Position numbers and translations under genes: made by a program. A stretch of 64,000 bases of DNA from Zonotrichia leucophrys gambelii (Eukaryota > Chordata > Aves > Passeriformes > Passerellidae), in the NCBI RefSeq assembly GCF_028769735.1, contig NC_088173.1, positions 24,368,038-24,432,037 on the forward strand. Reading direction: 5' to 3'. The stretch's first letter is position 1. The number at the start of each line of letters is the position of its first letter. The notes under the pieces are model-generated. The model had not been told where the DNA came from. It worked only from the letters and a program-made list of their open reading frames with translations, and did not search any database. This document shows, piece by piece, positions 37,301-46,006 of this stretch.

Positions 37301-40230
37301 TAAGAAATCATCACTCATTCAGGCACTATTACAAAGACAAACAAAGTACTCACCAGCAGAGCATCAGGTTATCTCAAAAACGAAGCATCTACATTCTCCT
37401 ACTATTCTCCAGGCAATTACAATACACCTATCACCATTTACGAAAGAGGTAATTTCTAAGAAAACTTTGTTACTAGTCCCACTGAATACTGAATTCAATG
37501 GCTCTGCCTTAAAAATTGAGTAAAATATTTTCTCATTATTTTGGTTTTTAAAGACTGCAGTTTTCAGAACATTGTAAGAGTTGTAATTTGGATGGCTCTA
37601 CTCCATTTATATTTTGCCCCGCCAAGATTAGTTTATTGACAAGGAGATGCACAATAACTGAGGGGTGTGGAGCCAAGAGAGATCAAGGAGGCAGGAGATC
37701 AGAGGCTAACTAAAATGACTTTGGGCTTTTCACTTCTATGCATATATTTGTTGTTTTTTAAGAGGAAAAATACACGTATTTTTAATTAAGAGGATAACAA
37801 AATGCATTTTATGCTCACTGAAGATCTCTGACTACAGATAGAAAATACCAAAACAAAGGGAATATGCTTTTTTTTCTTTTTAACTGAGGTATTTATAATA
37901 CAGTGGTGCCTTGTCCCCAGTTGGGTGATTCTTCTGAACATACTCTCAAACAAATGCATTAGAAACATCAGCTGTTTCAAGATCAGTTACCTGATATGAA
38001 AGAACTCCATGAGATGAGGTATTTATAAATAATGAGCTTTCAATGCTGCCTTCTTCTGTGGGCAGGAAGAGTACTCTGAAAGACATCTTTCCCATGGCTG
38101 GAATCACCTGCAGAGAGCACAAAGAAGCTTGCTTGCTTGCTTGCTTGGTGCCAGTGATCACACACTCCCCACTCAGTCACAGGGCCCAGAGGACACTTCC
38201 ACATGTACATCCCCATCTGTCAATCCCACTAAGCAGAACCTCAGCACTGAGAAGTTTCATCTGTGCACATCTCTCAACTCTTACTACACAGCAGTTTGCC
38301 AAGTTATGGCTGGAGTTTCTCAGCTAGCATGGGGCCTCACCAGCCAAGGATTCTTTTTGGATATTAACCCTGCAGCATGGACAGCCTGTGAGTGCACACA
38401 GACACCTCCCCACACAGAGAGAGATGGCTATTGCAAAGTGAATCAGTGCCCTGTGATACACAGGCAAATCAGCCAAGCTGAACTTGGGCAACACTCTCAG
38501 TAACTGTGGAATAACAATGACATTTATGTCTGCACAGTAATACCCATTCAGCTATAGTAAAAGCAAAACTCAGATGAAAACATAATAAAACCCCTTTGCA
38601 CATCAGCAGAGGATAAAAACTGGGCTTCATCCAACTGAGATCACAGCAATTCATTCTTAACATGCATTATATTGTTAAAAAAATCAGAGTTGAAATAATG
38701 GTCTTAGATCATAAAGGCAATTATGCCCATTACTGCAATGCAAAATACATAAAACATTTCACTGCAGGTTTTTCTGACGAATATGCAAGACCGTTCAAAA
38801 GACTGAAAATTCAGGGCTGTAGAACACCCACATGCCTGTGGATTACTGCATAATGCTGCTTAAAGCAGAATGTGATTTAAACAGTCTCTCTAACACTGAA
38901 AAATTCTTCTCCTCCTCTGTTACTGTCAAACACATTTCCTACTGTAGGTTTTGGATGGCTTCTCCCAAACAAGTCTAAGTAGAAGTGAACAAAAAAACCA
39001 CTAGCAAAACAGAAAAAGAGTTGGAGGTCCTACAAAAAAGCACAAAAACACAGAATGAAGAGCTCATGCCAGAGGAAGCAGGAAGGCTTGGCACTTGGCC
39101 ATTACATACTTTGCAAAAGTACATCAACACTCACCCGGCTATGAGCGGGAGACACATGAAACTGTCTAGTAGCTGTAAACACTGAATTGACTACAACATC
39201 TCTATCTCTACTAGGGTTGTAGGCATGCAGCATTTTAGCTCTGGGTAACCCCAGTAACCTAAAGCAGGAAAAAAAAAAAAGATAAATTAATTATTCACTT
39301 TATAAGCATATGAAAGAAACAACACAAATTATCCTAAAACATGTTCACCTGCAACAGTTACCTACTTGTAATTTATCTTTGGAAACACACCAAACAAATT
39401 TTGCCTTTAGTATACAAAGGCAAATATGTAACACTGGGATGTGAGGTACACTTGGCCAAAACTCACTGGAGTAACTAGGAGTCAAAAAAAAAAAAAAACC
39501 CTTACAAAGCACAAAGTTTTGGATAAAAAGATTTAAATAACTGAAGTCTTGTTTTGTCAGCTAAGGCAATGATTCTCTTGATGCTTTTGCTTTAGCTAGT
39601 ACACCCTAAACCCCAACATCTCAGACATTCCTCCAGTGCGTCCTCTGAAATATTCCTTTAACTCACAAGGAGACTGTGTTTCTTTTTGGTTACTGAGAGG
39701 TCAAAGTCACATTATCACAATTTTTAAAGTTTTCTTAAAAGAGAACTAAGAAAAACCTCATTTATTCTACCAGTATGTTTTGCTTGGGACTCTGGATTTT
39801 GTCATCAGAATTAAGAGGGAAACAACAAGCCCTTCCTCCACTGAAAAGGCAATCTTTCAAAAATCAACAACCAGCATGAAGCAATTATTTGACATCCATG
39901 CAGAATCACCTGAAATGTACACCCAGAATGTATTATATTCCCAATTATCTTTTCCTCCTTCTCAGAACTATGTTGATTTTAACTTACAAAACACAGCAAG
40001 GCAAGAAATGCACTTCCAGCTCTGTGGCAATTACTACTTCTCTGTTTTTCAGATAGTGGCATGATCCCAGCTAATGCTTTTCACCCAAATGGAGCCCAGT
40101 GTAGCTGTTCCTACACACCTCATTATTAACCAAAATAACAATCATGTAAGATACTCACTGCATTCCAAAATGCAGAACTGATGGGTGAAAATGTAAGGCC
40201 TTCCCATTAGGAGGCATTTTTGCTGAGAAG
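1209..40230 (-). CDS. TMEM131L: TMEM131L, partial gene, 29 coding exons visible (spliced)
   Basis: Single-pass membrane protein of the TMEM131 family. Seen: 29 minus-strand exons, all with AG acceptors and GT donors except one GC donor, join in phase without stops to about 1,365 codons. The order and wording match human TMEM131L as I remember it, including the Ser/Gly/Trp block [20 protein letters not shown] in e26. Luminal sequons include NTS (e3), NAS (e5), NFT (e8), NTS (e10), NAT (e14), NFT (e16), NLT (e18), NSS (e19) and NVT (e20). They stop at the hydrophobic helix spanning e20/e21, which fits an ectodomain-TM-tail topology. Known for the family: human TMEM131L dampens canonical Wnt signalling in thymocytes by promoting LRP6 degradation; paralogue TMEM131 uses its PapD-like domain to bind procollagen and its tail to bind TRAPPC8. 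The signal-peptide exon(s) and the final exon are outside the window or unrecognised. The main alternative, paralogue TMEM131, fits worse in the tail exons. Confidence 0.95.
2672..2757 (-). CDS. TMEM131L: TMEM131L exon e28
   Basis: 86 bp. Reads [20 protein letters not shown] then AADPDKNK plus one base. NS-P-Y-E--CP and the acidic DK-G end align to human. The acceptor is a CAGCAG tandem: using the upstream AG gives 86 bp and an extra Ser; using the downstream AG (right end 2754) gives the human-like length. Confidence 0.9.
3795..3873 (-). CDS. TMEM131L: TMEM131L exon e27
   Basis: 79 bp, too short for a simple ORF call. Reads (R)[18 protein letters not shown] then SHNICNT plus two bases. [19 protein letters not shown] is a near-exact match to human TMEM131L and separates it from TMEM131. 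Donor GTAAAA. Confidence 0.95.
4938..5123 (-). CDS. TMEM131L: TMEM131L exon e26 (Ser/Gly/Trp signature exon)
   Basis: 186 bp. Reads (E)[18 protein letters not shown], then [20 protein letters not shown] and [14 protein letters not shown], ending near HFLPS. The Ser/Gly/Arg/Trp block is the best family signature in the tail and is shared with paralogue TMEM131. KKPM--HFLP follows TMEM131L. Donor A|GTAAGT; the open frame runs past it by chance. Confidence 0.97.
5933..6090 (-). CDS. TMEM131L: TMEM131L exon e25
   Basis: 158 bp. Reads (R)[18 protein letters not shown], then [20 protein letters not shown] and [30 protein letters not shown] matches human. Acceptor after a T/C-poor tract (TTCTATTAG); donor GTATGC. 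Confidence 0.93.
7633..7757 (-). CDS. TMEM131L: TMEM131L exon e24
   Basis: 125 bp. Reads [20 protein letters not shown] then [20 protein letters not shown] and T plus two bases. QED-YRKKK-Q-K-EGN--N-NW---RT-RKNKK matches human TMEM131L. Very basic, Lys/Arg/Asn-rich cytosolic segment. Confidence 0.95.
8936..8976. repeat. CATA/TA-rich simple repeat
   Basis: Imperfect ACATACATA and TATATATATA run lying about 55 bp from the e23 donor, within the intron between e23 and e24. Confidence 0.75.
9030..9184 (-). CDS. TMEM131L: TMEM131L exon e23
   Basis: 155 bp. Reads [20 protein letters not shown] then [20 protein letters not shown] and [11 protein letters not shown], ending in phase 0. QQVP--NE---CE--KK---KPS-EKKI matches human. 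A second GT lies 5 nt downstream of the chosen donor (GAG|GTTGGT); the first keeps frame. Confidence 0.93.
9185..11292. other. Intron 22 (e22-e23), about 2.1 kb, with a candidate cryptic exon
   Basis: Mostly AT-rich intronic sequence. It contains a minus-strand block at 10864-10968 bounded by a tttcag acceptor and a GTAGTG donor, 105 bp long (see findings). Elsewhere only chance ORFs were seen. Confidence 0.6.
11293..11906 (-). CDS. TMEM131L: TMEM131L exon e22 (large tail exon)
   Basis: 614 bp, by far the largest exon, entered with two bases and left with one. It starts [20 protein letters not shown] and has the conserved landmarks [78 protein letters not shown] and [15 protein letters not shown]. 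It encodes a disordered, Lys/Ser-rich cytoplasmic segment. The acceptor follows a long T-rich tract. Confidence 0.97.
12446..12595 (-). CDS. TMEM131L: TMEM131L exon e21 (TM helix and start of tail)
   Basis: 150 bp. Reads [20 protein letters not shown] then [20 protein letters not shown] and [11 protein letters not shown] (split). [12 protein letters not shown] completes the membrane helix. The basic KSRQRP that follows fits the cytosolic positive-inside flank, and then Ser/Asn/Gln-rich tail begins. Confidence 0.97.
12932..12967. repeat. Perfect 12-bp inverted repeat, AT-rich hairpin
   Basis: TCATATTATGAT at 12932-12943 pairs with ATCATAATATGA at 12956-12967 around a 12-nt loop. It lies in the intron between e20 and e21. 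No further transposon-like ends were seen around it. Confidence 0.7.
13482..13667 (-). CDS. TMEM131L: TMEM131L exon e20 (juxtamembrane and start of TM helix)
   Basis: 186 bp. Reads [20 protein letters not shown], then [40 protein letters not shown] and [30 protein letters not shown] is near-identical to human. The NVT is the last luminal sequon. The final hydrophobic residues begin the transmembrane helix. Confidence 0.97.
14746..14932 (-). CDS. TMEM131L: TMEM131L exon e19
   Basis: 187 bp. Reads [20 protein letters not shown] then [40 protein letters not shown] and [15 protein letters not shown] is a typical ASH/PapD-like strand pair; NSS is a sequon. Donor GT|GTAAGC. Confidence 0.96.
15256..15398 (-). 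CDS. TMEM131L: TMEM131L exon e18
   Basis: 143 bp. Reads [20 protein letters not shown] then [20 protein letters not shown] and TLMDCRR. This is the most conserved segment seen ([28 protein letters not shown]); NLT is a sequon. Donor GTGAGT. Confidence 0.97.
16021..16163 (-). CDS. TMEM131L: TMEM131L exon e17
   Basis: 143 bp. Reads [20 protein letters not shown], then [20 protein letters not shown] and VASLILI. LQPLE--VGV-FTP-DY--V-SLILIR is a strongly conserved beta-rich stretch. Leaves two bases (AG) for the Arg codon completed by e18. Confidence 0.95.
16164..18210. other. Intron 16, about 2.0 kb
   Basis: AT-rich intron between e16 and e17. Nothing beyond short chance ORFs on either strand was recognised. 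Confidence 0.7.
18211..18283 (-). CDS. TMEM131L: TMEM131L exon e16
   Basis: 73 bp. One base completes the Trp codon, followed by [20 protein letters not shown] and CSHR. INFTT-EF matches human and supplies an NFT sequon. The donor is read as AGG|GTAAGA, which gives phase 0 into e17. Confidence 0.9.
18284..19912. other. Intron 15, about 1.6 kb, with TA/CA-type microsatellite
   Basis: AT-rich intron. It holds an imperfect ATATAT/ACACAG simple repeat at about 19052-19100. No exon or RNA gene was recognised. Confidence 0.7.
19913..20022 (-). CDS. TMEM131L: TMEM131L exon e15
   Basis: 110 bp, starting in phase 0 and leaving two bases. Reads [20 protein letters not shown] then [16 protein letters not shown]. 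The KYFV--NPSS-PV-LQLLPLS block is diagnostic of the TMEM131 family and forms another ASH-like beta strand pair. Confidence 0.95.
21018..21156 (-). CDS. TMEM131L: TMEM131L exon e14
   Basis: 139 bp, ending in phase 0. Reads [20 protein letters not shown], then [20 protein letters not shown] and AVKSSM. FFLPRL--EPGL-LNF-ATA is the conserved core, and it contains an NAT sequon. Donor GTGAGA. Confidence 0.94.
21734..21851 (-). CDS. TMEM131L: TMEM131L exon e13
   Basis: 118 bp. Reads (A)[19 protein letters not shown] then [37 protein letters not shown] is almost the human sequence. Acceptor CCCTTTCAG chosen by phase and homology; the open frame extends upstream of it by chance. Confidence 0.94.
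21852..23810. other. Intron 12, about 2.0 kb
   Basis: AT-rich intron between e12 and e13. It contains an unexplained plus-strand open frame at 23137-23391 (see findings). Otherwise nothing was recognised. Confidence 0.65.
23811..23880 (-). CDS. TMEM131L: TMEM131L exon e12
   Basis: 70 bp. Reads [20 protein letters not shown] then SDS and one base. The F-IAHC pattern followed by a GKS motif fits the family. The acceptor is a CAGCAG tandem; the upstream AG is annotated, and using the second would drop the first Gln. Confidence 0.9.
24184..24354 (-). CDS. TMEM131L: TMEM131L exon e11
   Basis: 171 bp, exactly 57 codons, phase 0 to 0. The conserved stretch [20 protein letters not shown] is followed by [30 protein letters not shown] and IPLQIYS are near-identical to human TMEM131L. 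Acceptor TTTCAG, donor GTATGG. Confidence 0.95.
24985..25138 (-). CDS. TMEM131L: TMEM131L exon e10
   Basis: 154 bp. Reads [20 protein letters not shown], then [20 protein letters not shown] and a [12 protein letters not shown] end. It carries an NTS sequon and the conserved SG.WSIW pattern. Donor GTAAGC; ends in phase 0. Confidence 0.93.
25780..25885 (-). CDS. TMEM131L: TMEM131L exon e9
   Basis: 106 bp, entering with two bases and leaving two. Reads [20 protein letters not shown] then [22 protein letters not shown] is the conserved core. The middle ([12 protein letters not shown]) is variable relative to human, as expected for a loop. Confidence 0.92.
26841..26949 (-). CDS. TMEM131L: TMEM131L exon e8
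   Basis: 109 bp. Reads [20 protein letters not shown] then [16 protein letters not shown] and one base. The FEPVLL...TNFTK segment, with its NFT sequon and downstream Cys, matches the family. Confidence 0.93.
27305..27363 (-). CDS. TMEM131L: TMEM131L exon e7
   Basis: 59 bp, the shortest exon seen. Reads (G)[19 protein letters not shown] and ends in phase 0. The HSGNSL motif is shared with human TMEM131L. Acceptor GGACAG, donor GTAATT. Confidence 0.9.
27364..29161. other. Intron 6, about 1.8 kb
   Basis: Intronic sequence with a slightly GC-richer patch at about 27650-28130. Overlapping short ORFs there show no recognisable product. Confidence 0.65.
29162..29315 (-). CDS. TMEM131L: TMEM131L exon e6
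   Basis: 154 bp. Starts [20 protein letters not shown] and ends with the strand [15 protein letters not shown] plus one base for e7. The human counterpart reads the same pattern (SDD..L.M...V and L.IVYVA). The acceptor lies just downstream of a short GT run at about 29338-29350. Confidence 0.93.
29316..31191. other. Intron 5, about 1.9 kb, with a GC-rich island
   Basis: AT-rich flanks enclose a clearly GC-richer block at about 30180-30840. A 15-bp unit (ACAAAGGTCACTAAA) occurs twice at 30022-30036 and 30045-30059. No exon was recognised. Confidence 0.65.
31192..31269 (-). CDS. TMEM131L: TMEM131L exon e5
   Basis: 78 bp, phase 0 to 0, 26 codons: [20 protein letters not shown] followed by TYQQVK. 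It contains an NAS sequon and the VQLECSL strand seen in human. It follows the largest internal intron (about 5.7 kb). Confidence 0.93.
31270..37001. other. Intron 4, about 5.7 kb, the largest internal intron
   Basis: AT-rich intron separating e4 from e5. I see short A-rich runs and many chance ORFs below 120 codons, but no exon, RNA gene or classifiable repeat. Confidence 0.65.
37002..37112 (-). CDS. TMEM131L: TMEM131L exon e4
   Basis: 111 bp, phase 0 to 0, 37 codons. Begins [20 protein letters not shown] and continues [17 protein letters not shown]. The ANAY-LLP core matches human TMEM131L. The donor CTG|GTACAG is weak; it is chosen because the join to e5 keeps frame and family length. Confidence 0.88.
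37991..38107 (-). CDS. TMEM131L: TMEM131L exon e3
   Basis: 117 bp, phase 0 to 0, exactly 39 codons. Reads [20 protein letters not shown] then [19 protein letters not shown]. This is the last part of the PapD-like beta sandwich (the F-P-G segment and following strand) and carries an NTS glycosylation sequon. Acceptor CAG; donor GTAACT. Confidence 0.95.
38127..38147. repeat. (GCTT)n microsatellite
   Basis: About five units of GCTT/CTTG just upstream (minus-sense) of the e3 acceptor, in the intron between e2 and e3. Confidence 0.85.
39135..39258 (-). CDS. TMEM131L: TMEM131L exon e2
   Basis: 124 bp, ending in phase 0. Reads [19 protein letters not shown] and then the strand [20 protein letters not shown]. 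The AYNPS turn followed by a VVNSV strand is characteristic of the TMEM131 PapD-like domain. Acceptor ttttag-type (with split Gln codon); donor GTGAGT. Confidence 0.93.
40159..40230 (-). CDS. TMEM131L: TMEM131L exon e1 (most 5' exon seen)
   Basis: 72 bp between a tttcag acceptor and a GTGAGT donor. It opens with one base completing an upstream codon, then reads [10 protein letters not shown] and [13 protein letters not shown], and leaves two bases for e2. The LHF-PSVL-FG segment is the first beta strand of the family's PapD/ASH-like module. The leading split codon proves at least one further coding exon upstream. Confidence 0.9.
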
Positions 40231-43200
40231 CTGAAAAAAAGGGAAAAGAAACCACAATGAAAATTTAGTGGACATTATGCTACAATCTGCAGGAAAGAAA
40301 AGATACATTGCAGGCTCTTAACTCCTTCTGTTCTGAAGCTTCCTTCCTTGCACAGGTCTCCACAGTGATGCTGGCACACCTGTTTATGGGGCTGTGCAGT
40401 GGACTGCAGAGGGAAAACAATCGGGAAGAGTTCTGAGGAATGAAAATTACGTCAGCATGGAGCAGATTACTTGCCTATGCAAGCACTGGCACAGGCACAC
40501 CTGAGAGATGTAGAGGTAGAGAAGTAAATGGCAGCTTGGGCAAAAGCAGAGATAGAAGAAGTGCTTATATAGCTGTGACTGTAATGTAAATGCCAGCTTG
40601 CTTCTCCTATGCAGAATAGAATAAAAAATACTGTGAAGCACATATACCATCATCTTTCCTTTGCCCTACAAAAAGGGACAGTAAAGTTCCTATCAGTTCT
40701 AGGTCATTTTAAGCTTATTTCAACATTACTCAATGCCCTGTAACATAGAAATTCCATATCTTCACCATTTTCTCAGTTAGAATTTGTCTTCCACAAGTCC
40801 CAAAAACCACAGTGATAAAAAACAAGCCTAGCATTTGTTTATTTTATCTGTATACCCAGTGCCACCCTGTTAAAAGCTTCCCCAGAAGTAGTCTGCATGT
40901 TGAATAGCCAGAACCAGTTTTATCTTTACTGGATGATGCTAATAAGCATCCTAGCAAGGATGAGTCAAAGAAGGGAGAGATGGACTGTGGTTTCATTAGG
41001 TATCCAGCTGCTTTGCATAATTTGCAGTAGTACAGTCAACTGGTTCCCAATTTTAAAATGTAGTTCTGTGACATTACACCTTTAGTATCTCTTACTGTGT
41101 ACAAAATCCTGCTGTGATATTCCAAAGCAACAGACATCATAATTTATTACCAATCAGGAAAAATAATACTTATTATTATGAAAACCCACAACTTTTATAA
41201 AAACATAGAATCAGAGGATGGAGAGAATTCTCTCACTACTGTAGCAGGCAGAATGCAATATATCCAAGTAGCATTCCTGAGGAGCTGCTAGTGACAGCCT
41301 CCTTCCAACCACCTTGTCTCTGCAGCACCCCACTCTCGCTCCATTCCCAGAAATACTGCAACAGCCAGCACCTTCTTCCCCTTCCAAAATTCAGCCTCAG
41401 GTACATACCCAGAAGTTAAGTCTGAGTACTGTTGTAACACATACAAATTAAAATTACTACTGTAGTAAAAGCCACAGATATTTGAGGAAGACATGTTTCT
41501 TAAAGGCCCTCAAATCCTTTTATTGTATGTATACACATGAACAGCAGAATAAAAGTTAAGCCACTGGTTAGTGCACTACAGTATGACCTTGAACATCACC
41601 ACAACATCTTACAGGTACTGCTGAAATACCTCTTCCCACCAGAAAAATCTTTCCTGACAACAGCAAGAAGTTGAGTGCTTCTCTCTGCCAATTCATGTAA
41701 TTGGCAATAGCTCTCCAAGACTTGTCCTCCTTGTGAGGAATTCTAGCAGCATCAGCTCTTTTCCTCTCAATTCTTGCTCTTTGCAATAGGTACCAAATGC
41801 ACCAGCTGGGCACAAATGCAGCAGTGGATGTAGGAGACTGCACTTAATTTGGTCTAGGTGAACATGGCCATGCTGTAGCACTGGCTCTTAAAAATGCACT
41901 GTATTGCTGTTCAGCCAACCCTCTACTAGTCAAAAAAATGGGAAAAGCCCTACAAGAGTAGCAGCAGGAGGATCCCAGGGGTGCCATTTATTCCTTCTGG
42001 AGATGGCAGCCTGGACCTTGCATGGCTGAAGCCAAGACTCAGTTAATGACCTGTGCAGGTTCCGAGCAGGCTCCTGAGCACCGAGATAACTTTGGAGCGT
42101 CCCTGCACATCGCTTAACCAGGAATGGTCCTGTGATTACAAGACATCCAGCTTCTGCTTTGTACCCCACAAAAGCTGCCAAGTCACTTCAATCTCCAGCC
42201 TGGCCCAGAAAGCAGCACAGCCACATTCCTGTGGCACAGTGCCCATCACCCTGCCCACCGTCCAGCTCCAGGGCAGCTGCACCACTTATCGGTGGCCCCG
42301 AAGCAGCGCCAAAACATAACCTGAGAGCTGAGTTTCTTCAACAACAGAACTGGTGCAAAGAGAACTACCACAGCTTTGGGTTGAGTTTTTTTCCCCTCAA
42401 GGGAAAAGATGACAGGTTGGAATAATGGGAACAGGCAGGAGAACATTCTGCTCATGACAATCGAACAACTAGGACGTGCTTTGAAGTGCACCACAGTACA
42501 GAGAAAGAGACAGGCCCATCTACATTAGAAGTGCACTTCTCCAGTTTCTGTCTCTAAAAGGCAGCTGGAAGCTGGCAGAACACCATTCTGCATCCCCATG
42601 TTCCAAACACAATTCAGATCTCTGTGGGGAATCTGACACCAAGGCAATTTACTTAGACATTTAAAATTTGAAGTCACTTCTAACAAAAAAAACCTACTTT
42701 TTTCTCTAAGAACATCATCTCACCAATAGATTCACCTCAAATTATGCCCAAAATTGCTCTTTTAGCTACAGATGATGTGTCCAAAAAAAGTACATGGATC
42801 CTTTCATGAGAATGTCACAGGCTTGGGAGAGACAGAAATATCTGCCTAAGAATGGAAGTCTTGAAACAACAAGTGTGGAGAAATAGGCCTCTTCCCAACA
42901 GAAAAGGCCCGGTTTCCAGTTTTACTCTTTCAGTGCTTTAAAAATCTGCTAGCATCCCATTCAGCATGCCATCTAACAAAGCTGGTCCCCATGTTCCATG
43001 GCATGTCTTTTTGGCAAACCAGTTGAACAGCATCTTCTGAATGGCAGATTTTGATAGAGCAGTTCAATTCCAACATTTCAGAGGATACTTTTAAGCACGA
43101 GTGAACTGGAGGAGGAAGAAACAGAGGAGGGCAAGGAAATTCTTGGCAATTACTTTGAACACTCAGTACGCATCAAAATCCTAGTTTAAATGGTGCTGTT

Positions 43201-44280
43201 ACCAATTCCCAGCCCAACAGTTCAATGCCCTTGCTCCTCTCCATCCACACAATATATCTAAAACCCTGACACCCTGAACCATCCATTTCCAGGAAAAAAG
43301 AGTAAGAAAAATTGAGGAGGGCACCATATGGTCACCCAGAGCACCAGGAGGCTCTGGGACAGGTTCTGGCAGGAAAGGGCAGGGTGAGTCCATGAAAGCT
43401 TCAGCTCATCACCCTCGCTTGCAGAAAACAGCCAGGAGAGAGAGACAAATCCCAAATGTGCACACAACCATCAGGAATGCCTACCAGGGAGAAAGGTCGA
43501 GACTGGAGATGAAAAAAGTGGGCTGGAGGGGAGGTAGGGTAAGGAAGAGGGGCGACACCAGGGGAGAAGAGCAGGATGGAGGAATGCAAGCACCATTAAT
43601 CACTTGTGCAAGCAGAGGAACACATAGCTCTAGGGCAGCATTTTTGGGGGAATTTTTTTGTTGTTTTTTAAAAGGTGCATGAGCTGTAAAATGTTAAGCT
43701 ACCATATTCCCTCCACTAAGAAGCCCCAGAGGTGTTTGAACACGGACAAGCTCCAGCCTCTCACAGTGTTTCTTGATTCAGGAAAGAACGTTTTGGTGTC
43801 CTGTTGGTGTGGGACTATCGAAAGGAGATGTGAATGCAGGGATGCTGAGAGCACTGTTAAATACAGCATTGATATTGTTTTGCCCTTGCTTCTTTCAGTT
43901 CTGTTAGGCTGTGATGTATTAAGTAAATACAGGTAAACAACCAGGTCAGTATTTACAGTCCCAAACCCTAATATTTTTATGCAATGTATATTACAAACAC
44001 TTGTTTAAAATAAGCAAAAGCCTTATGCTTCTCCCAAATTCCAACAGAAACAGATCTTTTTTCCCAGGAGATTTGTTCCTACTTCACTGGTCAAAATCAC
44101 AAGAGAAATATTTCTCCTAAAAATCCAAACAAAAGAGCAGATCCATCCTGAATAAATTGCTGGAGATTGCACTGGGGGTTTTTGTTTGTTTTGCCTTTAT
44201 TTTAAATGTAATTTTAAAACTGAGTTAATTAATCTGATTATACACATAAAACACTCAATCTGCAGAATAAGCTGTATGTG
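40231..44280. other. Non-coding stretch upstream of e1
   Basis: Probably the intron preceding e1, because e1 begins with a split codon. Base composition varies, with GC-richer patches at about 41930-42330 and 43380-43640. No TMEM131L exon, other gene or RNA was recognised. Confidence 0.6.
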
Positions 44281-44330
44281 AGGCACTGCAACACATTGCC
44301 CAGGGGAAGTGAAGGACATTTCCTGGAAGG
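44281..44330 (+). repeat. Short CR1 3'-region fragment
   Basis: The first 30 bases (AGGCACTGCAACACATTGCC, then CAGGGGAAGT) are identical to bases 45834-45863 inside a longer CR1 copy. Both match the usual CR1 phrase about a lone element in which one element has lost the more common GGAACAGG variant. The right end is approximate. Confidence 0.7.
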
Positions 44331-45791
44331 ACATTTATCCCAATGTTGCTTTTTTTTTCTATTAGCTCTTTTATGTCTTCCTTGAATCTTTAATTCTTCA
44401 CTTGAATTGATTACTTTACACTACCTTAGCATGCATATTATCCAATGATTCAGATAGCAACGTCTGTAGTTGAAAATAATCACAAATGCTACTTGGTTCC
44501 CTTTCTTCTTCCTTCCTTTTTGTATGCTTTGTTCACAGCACATGCTGAAAAAAGCAAGTCAGGGAAAGGCATTTTATTGTCAGGCCTTTTGCTTTAGGGC
44601 TGCAGGGTTTTCTTGGAAGCAGCAGGCAACAAGGACTGGATTCTTGAGCATACAAGAGGTCCTTTTTGAGTGTATCTGTTTAGGCAATACTGTTTTATTT
44701 CTCAGTATATTGATAAAAGTAAAATTTTACTTATGTTGAGCATTTTAGCACTTTGCATGACCAGTGCAGTCATGTTAATGAACCCACAAGATGAGGTTTT
44801 GAGATGTGAAAGCATGTATGTATTGTACAGGAAAGTACTTTTTTTATGCAAGCTGAAATAGAGAAAATGAAATAAAACCTCTCTTTACTGACTAATTTTA
44901 GATCAATTCCTCTAAACTACATCTGATAAAGAAAACACAGAATGGAACACACAGGGAAACAATCAAACACAGATACTTTTAATCATGCTGACTGCAGCTG
45001 ATGCAAAGAAATTATTCTGACAAATGAAAAGAGGTAATTAAGGGGTAATAGATATAGAAATAGAAAAAGCAGCTAAATCAAAGTCTTATGCAGAGCTAAT
45101 GCAAAGCTTTGGTTCGTTACATTCCTAGTCCCTCTCTTCTCTCAACTTCTCCTTTACCAAAGGTAGTAAAAGCAGCAACCAGTATTAGGAACATTAAAGT
45201 GCAGCTCCTGAGAGACACACATGATCTCTTTGAAAGAGATCATGAAATTGTTTGGAAATACAAAATTAAAACTTGAGGTTATTATCAAGGCAACTCTGCC
45301 AAAACCAGAAACAGGAACGGTTTTTAAATTATGAATTTTTTGTAACCTTAACTTCCTTCCTAGAGACAGAAAGAGTCCTCAGAAACCAGGAAATTGTCCA
45401 GCTTGCAATAACCCTGCACTGCTCATGGGCAAGCTATACATGGTGTGTCCCTGTGGGGCTTTGGCACCTGGGCAAGAGCAGCGACACTTGCCACCCTCAC
45501 CTCCAGAGACTTACAGGACTCCTCCTGAAGCCCTGTATTAACCTGTGACAATACATGAATCATTCAGTCTCTCTAGATTTTTTTTACTTTTTAAAGAAAA
45601 AGAATGACCAAAACGGAAAAGAACACAAATGAGAATTTTGAATGCTGGAAACCTAGAGGTCCCAAAGGCTCCCTTATTTTTAGCACTGCATTTTTTAGGA
45701 AGATGGGGAGGACTGACTCACTGCTTCTGAATGCTTGGGATTTGTAACCCATCATTAGGAATTCACTTACATGCTTTACCAGAGAGCTGTG

Positions 45792-46006
45792 TTTCTTCTG
45801 GAAGAAATTTTCTTTTTGACTGTGAGGGTAATGAGGCACTGCAACACATTGCCCAGGGGAAGTTGTGGGTGCCCTGTCCCTGGAAGTGTTCAAAGCCAGG
45901 CTGGACAGGGGCTCTGAGCAATCCAGTCTAGTAGAACTGTCACTGCCACAGCAGGGATATTTGAACTAGACTGAGGTCCCTTCTGGTCCATTCTATAATT
46001 CTGTAA
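45792..46006 (+). repeat. CR1 LINE 3' end, plus orientation
   Basis: Typical CR1 3' region: TTGCCCAGGGGAAGTTGTGG, then a GTGTTCAAAGCCAGGCTGGA segment, GAGGTCCCTTCTGG and the terminal repeat ATTCTATAATTCTGTA. 5'-truncated and non-coding. It indicates a sauropsid, most likely avian, genome. Confidence 0.88.

Noticed and set aside
1209..40230. Assignment to paralogue TMEM131 instead of TMEM131L
   Set aside because: The tail exons e22-e29 (for example SQNDFPSE and LSHNICN) follow TMEM131L, while only the Ser/Gly/Trp block is shared by both.
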